NCBI GenBank assembly: GCA_963521545.1
Contig: CAUQVP010000095.1
Span: 1-6,414 of the forward strand
Direction of reading: 5' to 3'
Source: JABCPE02 sp963521545
GTDB lineage: Bacteria > Bacteroidota > Bacteroidia > Flavobacteriales > Weeksellaceae
Length of the DNA stretch: 6,414 bases
This document shows, piece by piece, positions 1-5,319 of the stretch (positions are counted from its first letter, which is position 1; the number at the start of each line of letters is the position of its first letter). Position numbers and translations under genes: made by a program. The notes beneath the pieces are model-generated. The model searched no databases. It had not been told where the DNA came from and saw nothing but the letters and a program-made list of their open reading frames with translations.

Positions 1-8
1 TTTTAATC

Positions 9-1106
9 ATGTTGGAGAGAAAAAAAGTAGAAGATTTTTTTAAAAAAATAGGAATAGAAGAATTGGTAACCAATCTACAAATCATTGAAAATGATGTCTA
101 TATAGATATGGTAGCCCATTCTCCAGCTATGCACGAGAAGAAAAAACTAGAAACAGCCATAAAAGAGGCGTTTTCTAAGGAATTTAATGACCAATATATA
201 TTAAAGTTCAAAATTTCTTCTCCAGAAACCAAACCAAAGCCAAGTATCCGAGGGAAAGAAATACAAGGCGTAAAAAACATCATCGTTATAGCATCTGGAA
301 AAGGAGGCGTAGGCAAATCTACTGTGGTTGCTAATTTAGCGGTAATTTTATCAAAAATGGGCTTCAAAGTAGGGCTTTTGGATGCGGATATATATGGTCC
401 GTCTATTCCTACAATGTTCAGTACCGAAGGCGATAAACCAAGTTCTGTACAAATCGATGGGAAACACCTTATGAAGCCCATAGAGCAGTATGGAATAAAA
501 ATGCTGTCCATTGGATATTTTTCAGGCGCAAATAAAGCCGTAGTTTGGCGAGGGCCAATGGCAGGTAAAGCCCTTCATCAGATGATTCGTGATACGGACT
601 GGGGGGAATTGGACTTTCTACTCATAGACCTTCCTCCTGGTACGGGAGACATACATCTTTCTGTGGTTCAGGAACTTCCCGTTACGGGAGCAGTTATTAT
701 AAGCACGCCTCAGCATGTGGCTCTGGCAGATGTAAGAAGAGGAATTGCAATGTTCCAGATGGAAAGCATCAATATCCCTGTTTTAGGGCTTGTGGAGAAT
801 ATGGCGTATTTTATCCCAGAAGAACTTCCAGATAATAAATATTATATCTTTGGGAAAGAAGGCGCCCAAAATTTAGCAAAAGATTTGGGAATTCCTGTTT
901 TGGGTGAAATACCTTTAATACAAGGAATAAGAGAAGCTGGAGACACAGGAAAACCAGCAGCTCTGAATGATGGGGCTAAAATATCCGAAATCTACACAGA
1001 AATCACGAGAAATATGATAGAAAGCCTCATAGAAAGAAATAAAAATCTCCCTCCGACAGAGGCTGTTAAAATTACCACAATGGCAGGTTGTTCAACTAAA
1101 AAATAA
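9..1106 (+). CDS. mrp: Mrp/ApbC-type iron-sulfur cluster carrier P-loop ATPase
   Basis: Cytoplasmic P-loop ATPase of the Mrp/ApbC/NBP35 family, which binds an Fe-S cluster at a dimer interface and passes it to apo-proteins. It has 365 residues, the normal family length. Residues 1-70 are a degenerate MIP18/DUF59-like domain in which the usual Cys region reads AHSPAMHEKKKLE, with no Cys. The ATPase core has a deviant Walker A GKGGVGKST at 97-105 with the signature Lys98, a switch motif DADIYGPS at 125-132, WRGPM at 180-184, DLPPGTGD at 207-214, and ENMAYF at 263-268. The CxxC that normally follows ENM and bridges the cluster is absent (EELPDNKYYIFG instead). The only Cys is Cys361, near the C-terminus in TMAGCSTKK. 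The ATG at 9 gives a normal N-terminus, although the frame is open to the window edge. It probably forms an operon with the NifU-domain gene 11 nt downstream. Family certain; transfer role inferred from the family. Confidence 0.96.
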   Translation: MLERKKVEDFFKKIGIEELVTNLQIIENDVYIDMVAHSPAMHEKKKLETAIKEAFSKEFNDQYILKFKISSPETKPKPSIRGKEIQGVKNIIVIASGKGGVGKSTVVANLAVILSKMGFKVGLLDADIYGPSIPTMFSTEGDKPSSVQIDGKHLMKPIEQYGIKMLSIGYFSGANKAVVWRGPMAGKALHQMIRDTDWGELDFLLIDLPPGTGDIHLSVVQELPVTGAVIISTPQHVALADVRRGIAMFQMESINIPVLGLVENMAYFIPEELPDNKYYIFGKEGAQNLAKDLGIPVLGEIPLIQGIREAGDTGKPAALNDGAKISEIYTEITRNMIESLIERNKNLPPTEAVKITTMAGCSTKK

Positions 1107-1117
1107 GTGAAATCCTC

Positions 1118-1351
1118 ATGGAAGAAAGCATAGAAACGAAAGTAAAAAAAGCATTGGAAAGTATCAGACCATTTTTGAATAATGATGGCGGTGATATAGA
1201 ACTGGTAGAAATAAAAGACAACAAGGTGTATGTCAGGCTTTTAGGGAATTGCTCTGGATGTCATATCAGTAATTCTACTATAAAATTAGGCGTGGAAACC
1301 ACTGTAAAACAGCATGTCCCAAGCATAGAAAGCGTGGTAAATATAGAATGA
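1118..1351 (+). CDS. NifU C-terminal-domain Fe-S scaffold protein
   Basis: Small stand-alone NifU-like (Nfu) domain protein of 77 residues. Such proteins hold a [4Fe-4S] cluster between two protomers and deliver it to clients. The whole protein is the domain: an N-terminal helix (ETKVKKALESIRPFL), the conserved NNDGGDIELVEI segment at 21-32, a beta strand (KVYVRLLG), and the cluster-binding NCSGC with Cys45 and Cys48, followed by the helix carrying TIKLGVETTVKQHVP. There is no IscU-type N-terminal half, no A-type domain and no targeting peptide. The residue after the second Cys is His (CSGCH), where Pro is common in the family. The ATG at 1118 lies 11 nt after the mrp stop with no Shine-Dalgarno sequence, as is usual in Bacteroidota. 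The spacing implies co-transcription with mrp and a joint role in Fe-S supply. nfu-type naming is possible, but no specific symbol is certain. Confidence 0.94.
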   Translation: MEESIETKVKKALESIRPFLNNDGGDIELVEIKDNKVYVRLLGNCSGCHISNSTIKLGVETTVKQHVPSIESVVNIE

Positions 1352-1370
1352 TTTTTTTAGGTCAATATTA

Positions 1371-1402
1371 TTAGGTTTAAGGCAAAAAAAGCCTTAAATT
1401 TG
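1371..1402 (+). promoter_or_regulatory. Candidate Bacteroidota-type promoter for gdhA
   Basis: TAAATTTG at 1395-1402 is an exact match to the Bacteroidota -7 consensus TAnnTTTG. TTAG at 1371-1374 matches the -33 consensus TTTG at three of four positions, and the 20-nt spacer is near the optimum. A transcript would start around 1407-1410, leaving a 5' leader of roughly 26-30 nt before the gdhA ATG at 1436. No Shine-Dalgarno sequence precedes that ATG (the upstream bases are AT-only apart from one or two C). The spacer contains the inverted repeat at 1376-1398. This is a consensus match only; in AT-rich intergenic DNA chance matches are possible. Confidence 0.45.
1376..1398. repeat. Perfect 8-bp inverted repeat with an A7 centre
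   Basis: The arms TTTAAGGC (1376-1383) and GCCTTAAA (1391-1398) are perfectly complementary and flank AAAAAAA. Weaker pairing (G-T wobbles and one A-T) continues outward for three or four bases. It lies 25 nt after the NifU-domain stop. Read as RNA on the + strand it is a hairpin followed only by UUUGCUC, a poor U-tract, so it is at best a weak terminator of mrp-nifU. Its right arm overlaps the candidate -7 element of the gdhA promoter, so it could equally be a dyad operator. I cannot separate the two from sequence alone. Confidence 0.7.
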
Positions 1403-1435
1403 CTCAATATATAAATTATTTTACATCATATTATT

Positions 1436-2794
1436 ATGGAACAGTACAATGTAGAGCAAGAAATTCAAAAATTTGTTGCTGGGGTTGAAGCAAGAAACCC
1501 AAACGAAACTGAGTTTATTCAGGCAGTAAAGGAAGTTGCTGCAACGGTAATTCCTTTCATTGCGACTAAAAAACAGTACCAAGGCAAAATGCTTTTGGAA
1601 AGAATGGCTGAGCCAGAGAGAACGATTATTTTCAGAGTTCCTTGGGTAGATGACAATGGACAAATCCAAGTAAACAGAGGCTACAGAGTACAGATGAACT
1701 CTGCTATTGGGCCATACAAAGGAGGAATTCGTTTTCACCCTTCTGTGAATTTGAGCATCCTTAAATTCTTGGCGTTTGAGCAGACTTTCAAAAATTCCTT
1801 GACTACACTTCCAATGGGTGGTGGTAAAGGTGGTTCTGACTTTGACCCAAGTGGAAAATCAGATAATGAAATCATGAGATTCTGCCAGTCTTTCGCAACG
1901 GAATTGGCTAAGCATATCGGTCCTGATACGGATGTACCTGCTGGTGATATCGGTGTAGGAGCTAGAGAGGTAGGCTACATGTTCGGACAATATAAAAGAT
2001 TGAGAAATGAATTTACAGGAGTATTGACAGGAAAAGGTCTTTCTTTCGGTGGTTCATTGATTAGACCAGAAGCTACTGGTTTCGGAGTTGTATACTTTGC
2101 TGAAGAAATGCTTAAAACTAAAGGAGAAAGTATCAAAGGTAAAATCGTGACTGTATCAGGTTTCGGAAATGTGGCTTGGGGAGTTGTTAAAAAAGTAAAT
2201 GATTTAGGAGGTAAAGTAGTAACTATCTCTGGTCCTGATGGATATGTATATGACGAAGAAGGAGTAAGCGGAGATAAAATTGACTTCTTACTAGAACTAA
2301 GAGCTAGCGGAAACAACAGGGCTGAGGATTATGTTAAAAAATATCCAAATGCTAAATTCTTCGCTGGAAAACGCCCTTGGGAAGTGAAATGTGATGTAGC
2401 TATCCCTGCTGCTACTCAGAACGAACTTAATATAGATGATGCTAAAAACTTGGTAGCAAACGGATGTAAGTGCGTAACTGAGGCAGCGAACATGCCTTGT
2501 ACATTAGAAGCAATGGAGCTGTTCTTGGAAAATAAATTATTATTCTCTCCAGGGAAAGCATCTAACGCTGGTGGAGTAGCGACATCTGGTTTAGAAATGA
2601 CACAGAACTCTATCCGTTTGAGCTGGTCCGCAGAAGAAGTAGACGAAAAACTACAAACGATCATGAGAGGAATCCATGAAGTATGTAGAAAATACGGAAA
2701 AGAAGAAGATGGATATGTAAATTATGTAAAAGGAGCGAACATCGCAGGTTTCGTAAAAGTTGCTGATGCTATGCTTGCACAAGGAGTAGTTTAA
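1436..2794 (+). CDS. gdhA: Glutamate dehydrogenase, hexameric bacterial type
   Basis: Catalyses reversible reductive amination of 2-oxoglutarate with ammonium to L-glutamate in the cytoplasm. The 452 residues are normal for the small hexameric class. The substrate domain carries GPYKGGIRFHPSVNLS from 92 (Lys95), QTFKN with Lys119, the catalytic Lys131 in MGGGKGGSDFD, and the catalytic Asp171 in VPAGDIGVG. The coenzyme domain has SGFGNVA at 241-247 and, after the second beta strand, SGPDGYVYDEEG at 265-276. C-terminal motifs are SNAGGVATSGLEMTQNS (from 376) and KGANIAGFVKVADAM. Phe243, Pro267 and Asp268 align with Phe238, Pro262 and Asp263 of the NAD-specific Clostridium symbiosum enzyme, so an automatic NADP-specific label may be wrong. 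NAD-specific or dual use is plausible. The ATG at 1436 is the natural start. It lies 84 nt after the NifU-domain gene, probably has its own promoter, and ends at a strong terminator. Confidence 0.97.
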   Translation: MEQYNVEQEIQKFVAGVEARNPNETEFIQAVKEVAATVIPFIATKKQYQGKMLLERMAEPERTIIFRVPWVDDNGQIQVNRGYRVQMNSAIGPYKGGIRFHPSVNLSILKFLAFEQTFKNSLTTLPMGGGKGGSDFDPSGKSDNEIMRFCQSFATELAKHIGPDTDVPAGDIGVGAREVGYMFGQYKRLRNEFTGVLTGKGLSFGGSLIRPEATGFGVVYFAEEMLKTKGESIKGKIVTVSGFGNVAWGVVKKVNDLGGKVVTISGPDGYVYDEEGVSGDKIDFLLELRASGNNRAEDYVKKYPNAKFFAGKRPWEVKCDVAIPAATQNELNIDDAKNLVANGCKCVTEAANMPCTLEAMELFLENKLLFSPGKASNAGGVATSGLEMTQNSIRLSWSAEEVDEKLQTIMRGIHEVCRKYGKEEDGYVNYVKGANIAGFVKVADAMLAQGVV

Positions 2795-2815
2795 TTCCTC
2801 CTTTCAATAAAAAAG

Positions 2816-2842
2816 AAAAGCCTTCAAATTTTGAAGGCTTTT
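2816..2842. terminator. Bidirectional intrinsic terminator between convergent genes
   Basis: The stem GCCTTCAAA (2820-2828) pairs with TTTGAAGGC (2830-2838) around a single central T at 2829, so the real loop opens into the A/T pairs. It is extended by AAAA on the left (2816-2819) and TTTT on the right (2839-2842). On the + strand the hairpin is followed by T2839-T2844 and ends gdhA transcripts, 22 nt after the gdhA stop. On the - strand the A-rich run at 2808-2819 gives the U-tract and ends the operon whose last stop codon is at 2847-2849. The hairpin therefore serves both directions in a 52-nt gap. Confidence 0.9.
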
Positions 2843-2846
2843 TTAT

Positions 2847-4787
2847 TTACTTTATGTTTCTTGATTTTTTGATTTCCTCTATTCTTTCTTCGAATTCTTC
2901 CGTTTTTTCTGGATGTTTTTCTTGAAGAATTTTGTAAGCTTGGATGGCTTTGGTGTAGAGTTTTTGTTCTACATAAAGCTGAGCAAGGGTTTCTGTCATC
3001 AGGTGGGAAATATCATTGCTCTTTTCCTTTACAATAAAATCTACATCCTCTTTTATCGGAGAGATTTTTGGATTATTTTCTATGAACTTGTCAATGATTG
3101 CAGCTTTTTTGTCTTGTTCAGAAGGAGTAACTATTTCTGAACGGTCTATTTTTAGCCAGCTTTTCCAAGTGCTGATGAACGAAGTTACATTGCTATTAGA
3201 TGTAGGTTTCACTACTTCTGAAACTTTTTCTGTTTCTATTTCTACTTTTGGTTCTGGTTTCTTGCTGTTTGCCGCTTCTTCCGTTGTAGAAATATTTTCT
3301 TCTTGAGCAGGATTATTAGAAACTTCCACTGCATCTTCTTTTTCGGTGTCTATTTGTTTTTGATAAATATTCACAGGCGAATAAGATGTTTGTTCTTCTT
3401 GTGCATCAAGATTTGCCTTTTTAGAAGCATAAAAATCAATAGCCGTTTCCCTTGCTTCTTTTTCAGTTGAGCTTTCAGAAATTGTTTCTTCCGAAGAGTA
3501 GTGATTTTCTTTTTGTGCAGGAGCTTCCTCTACGGATTCAGTTTGTTTTCTAGCGTAAAAATCTATAGTTGTCTCTATTTCTTTGTTTTCAGTTGTTTTT
3601 TCTGAAGAGTAGATATCTTCTTTTTGTACAGCGGTTTCCGCTATAGTCTGCTTTTGAGCATAAAAATCAATTGTTGTTTCTTTTGTTTCATCTTCAGCTG
3701 AACTTTCAGAAACAGGTTTTACAGAATAATAATCTTCTTTTTGTACAGGAGTTTCCTCTACTGGCTCTGCTTGTTTTTTAGCATAAAAATCAACAGTTGT
3801 TTCTTTTACCTTGTTTTCTTCTTCAACTGGTTTTGCGGAAGAGTAATAATCTTCTTTTGTAGCAGAAGTTTCTTCTGCATATCCAGTTTGTTTTCTGTTG
3901 TAGAAATCAATTGTCGTTTCTTTAGGTTTTTTTAGGTTAAATGTGCTTGGACTAGCCAATTCTTCTGCGGAAAATCTTTCTTCTTCAGTTTCTGTAGCAA
4001 TAGGTTCAGTTTCAGTCTCAACCTCAACCTCTTTTTCCTCTACTGCTTCTATTGGTGAGATTTCCTCAGCTTTAACCTCTTCAACTGCAACTTCTTCTTC
4101 TTTTTCCGTTTCGCTGATTGTTTCAACGGCTTTAACAGGCTCAATATCTTCTTCTTTTTCAACGATAGAAGGCGCTTCCGTTGCGATTCCAGATTTTAGT
4201 TTTGCCATTTCAGCAGCGATGTATTCATCGATGGCAAGTTTTTTTTGTTCATACTCACTTCTTTCTGGAGAAGGGGCGCTATATTGAGGTTCTTCTACAG
4301 GCGAAACATCTGGTATAGAAGGAATTTCAATATTTGTTGCTTGTTGTTCATCGTTTGTATTTTCTTCTACAAAAGATACGGGTTCGCTGATTTCAACGGG
4401 TTGGTTTTCAACAATTAAATCAGTATTTTCCACAACTTCCTCTTCAGTGTGAATAGGAGTTTCTTCTACTTTAATTTCTTGAAGCGCAGGTGTTTTTGTA
4501 GTAAATTCTGTTTTGAAAGGAAACGCACTTGCTGCCAAGGCCGCAGCCATATTTTCATTGGTTTTGTTAATCAAATTGTACAAAATTCTCTTGTCTGTCG
4601 TATAGGCAGCGGTTTTTGCTAATTCTTTCGGAAAATGCTCATTATAAAAACGATGAACTCCCAAAAGATAAATAGCCCTCAAACTTTGCATATAAGGGAA
4701 TTTTTCTATTTCTGTTTCTAATAAGCTTAAATCCTCTACCCTAAGAGTTTCAGGGTTTTTTATAAGGTCTATTATTCTTGTTTCCAT
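2847..4787 (-). CDS. Repeat-containing acidic protein with N-terminal helical domain and C-terminal TPR-like motif, function unknown
   Basis: A protein of 646 residues from the ATG at 4787, with no signal peptide or membrane segment, so probably cytoplasmic. Residues 1-90 are a helical domain with the motifs EKFPYMQSLRAIYLLGVHRF and KTAAYTTDKRILYNLI. I recall similar ends in uncharacterised proteins beside lptE in other Flavobacteriia. Residues about 100-288 are low-complexity, rich in Glu, Val, Thr and Pro. Residues 289-478 hold about five degenerate tandem repeats with core ETTIDFYxxKQ and a second motif KEDYYSS. Residues 528-549 (TSFISTWKSWLKI) lead to a C-terminal helical region with FIENNPKISPIKED and one TPR-like hairpin (ETLAQLYVEQKLYTKAIQAY, about 599-618), then a charged helix. 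Its start codon overlaps the lptE stop (TAATG), so translation is probably coupled. A TTG in frame at 4793 is an unlikely start. A scaffold or adaptor role is conceivable but unproven. Confidence 0.9.
   Translation of the reverse strand: METRIIDLIKNPETLRVEDLSLLETEIEKFPYMQSLRAIYLLGVHRFYNEHFPKELAKTAAYTTDKRILYNLINKTNENMAAALAASAFPFKTEFTTKTPALQEIKVEETPIHTEEEVVENTDLIVENQPVEISEPVSFVEENTNDEQQATNIEIPSIPDVSPVEEPQYSAPSPERSEYEQKKLAIDEYIAAEMAKLKSGIATEAPSIVEKEEDIEPVKAVETISETEKEEEVAVEEVKAEEISPIEAVEEKEVEVETETEPIATETEEERFSAEELASPSTFNLKKPKETTIDFYNRKQTGYAEETSATKEDYYSSAKPVEEENKVKETTVDFYAKKQAEPVEETPVQKEDYYSVKPVSESSAEDETKETTIDFYAQKQTIAETAVQKEDIYSSEKTTENKEIETTIDFYARKQTESVEEAPAQKENHYSSEETISESSTEKEARETAIDFYASKKANLDAQEEQTSYSPVNIYQKQIDTEKEDAVEVSNNPAQEENISTTEEAANSKKPEPKVEIETEKVSEVVKPTSNSNVTSFISTWKSWLKIDRSEIVTPSEQDKKAAIIDKFIENNPKISPIKEDVDFIVKEKSNDISHLMTETLAQLYVEQKLYTKAIQAYKILQEKHPEKTEEFEERIEEIKKSRNIK
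3354..3923 (-). repeat. Five-copy degenerate tandem peptide repeat (DNA coding for ETTIDFY...KEDYYS units)
   Basis: Direct tandem repeats inside the unknown protein. Unit starts on the - strand are at 3923, 3806, 3683, 3578 and 3452, giving unit lengths of 39, 41, 35 and 42 codons, then a partial fifth unit (3452-3381) and a vestige SPVNIYQKQ (3380-3354). Core motifs by copy are ETTIDFYNRKQ, ETTVDFYAKKQ, ETTIDFYAQKQ, ETTIDFYARKQ and ETAIDFYASKK. The second motif is KEDYYSS, KEDYYSV, KEDIYSS and KENHYSS in copies one to four. On the + strand the DNA shows recurring GCATAAAAATCAA-like blocks, clearly diverged, so the array looks old and kept by selection on the peptide rather than freshly duplicated. 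Confidence 0.9.
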
Positions 4788-4789
4788 TA
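4785..4789 (-). other. TAATG stop/start overlap, lptE to repeat protein
   Basis: The lptE TAA (4789-4787) and the ATG of the repeat protein (4787-4785) share one A. This same-geometry junction decides the start of the repeat protein at 4787 rather than the in-frame TTG six bases upstream. It predicts termination-reinitiation between the two genes. Confidence 0.88.
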
Positions 4790-5317
4790 CCAATTTGCTA
4801 CAATTTCATTAAAAATCTGGTTAATAATTCTTTCATTCACTATTCGTACTTGGCTGCTTTCTATAGCATTGATATCCAAATCACTACTAAATGTAGCCTC
4901 TCCAGAAAAAGTTTTATTAAAATTTTTCTCAGGCTCTATTTTGTTTTCATAATTTACATGTACCGTAATCGTAAGTTTGTTTTGTGCAGCCTCCGTTGCC
5001 CCTATCGTAGTAGAAGAAATAGATGTAGGCGTGATGCTGTAATCCGAGATATAGCCTTCTATCAGGATATCAGGGTTTTCAGAAGTCCCTTTGAGGGAGG
5101 TTCTCTGCAAAAACATATTTTGTAATGCCATCGTGAAATCTTGGCTCAAATCAGAATTTACTAAAGCGGCATTGTTTGGAAAATTTTTGATTAAAATCGT
5201 TTTCGTTTCAGGACTGAGCGAAGACCCTGTGAAACTGTAGCATGAGGAAAGGGCTATTCCCGCGGCAGCTGTCATCAGGACGATTTTTAGTTTTATTTTA
5301 GTTAAAAAATTTTCCAT
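4787..5317 (-). CDS. lptE: LptE-like LPS-assembly outer-membrane lipoprotein
   Basis: A 176-residue lipoprotein of the Bacteroidetes LptE family. LptE is the outer-membrane partner that plugs the LptD barrel for LPS insertion. It opens with a basic n-region (TKIKLK) and a hydrophobic stretch, then the lipobox LSSC, so Cys26 would be lipidated after signal peptidase II cleavage. The mature N-terminus CYSFTGSSL is a hallmark I associate with this family. Other family-like stretches are KNFPNNAALVNSDLSQDFT, NPDILIEGYISDYSITPTSI, NKLTITVHVNYENK and a C-terminal helix ending in NW. Residues YSF and SLSPETKT leave no obvious outer-membrane retention problem, but that is not testable here. The ATG at 5317 shares its A with the upstream regulator's TGA stop (TGATG), and the lptE stop TAA shares its last A with the next ATG. 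Family assignment rests on motifs recalled, not on a search. Confidence 0.88.
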   Translation of the reverse strand: MENFLTKIKLKIVLMTAAAGIALSSCYSFTGSSLSPETKTILIKNFPNNAALVNSDLSQDFTMALQNMFLQRTSLKGTSENPDILIEGYISDYSITPTSISSTTIGATEAAQNKLTITVHVNYENKIEPEKNFNKTFSGEATFSSDLDINAIESSQVRIVNERIINQIFNEIVANW

Positions 5318-5319
5318 CA
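5315..5319 (-). other. TGATG stop/start overlap, regulator to lptE
   Basis: The regulator's TGA (5319-5317) and the lptE ATG (5317-5315) share one A. The preceding bases read GGAAGAC, a possible weak ribosome-binding purine run. The overlap supports translational coupling and fixes the lptE start. Confidence 0.9.

Noticed and set aside
98..511. - strand open frame opposite mrp
   Set aside because: Antisense shadow of a strongly conserved coding sequence, with no recognisable protein features.
1352..1435. Sigma-54 (-24/-12) promoter or riboswitch upstream of gdhA
   Set aside because: No TGGCAC-N5-TTGC-like element was found, and 84 nt with one simple hairpin is too little for a known riboswitch.
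1421..1738. - strand open frame over the start of gdhA
   Set aside because: Overlaps the conserved gdhA N-terminus and the putative promoter; no homology signal.
3354..3923. Periodic DNA blocks as a CRISPR array or non-coding repeats
   Set aside because: The periodicity follows the reading frame, unit lengths are multiples of three, and the copies differ mostly at the nucleotide level. It is a coding repeat.
3943..4287. + strand Ser/Thr-rich open frame opposite the acidic region
   Set aside because: It is the complement of Glu/Ala/Val-rich codons (GAA read as TTC, and so on). Composition alone explains it.
4788..4793. TTG at 4793 as start of the repeat protein (two extra residues)
   Set aside because: The ATG at 4787 forms a TAATG overlap with lptE, mirroring the upstream junction, and TTG starts are rare.
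4778..5125. + strand open frame across the lptE gene
   Set aside because: Antisense shadow of lptE with no start context or motif support.
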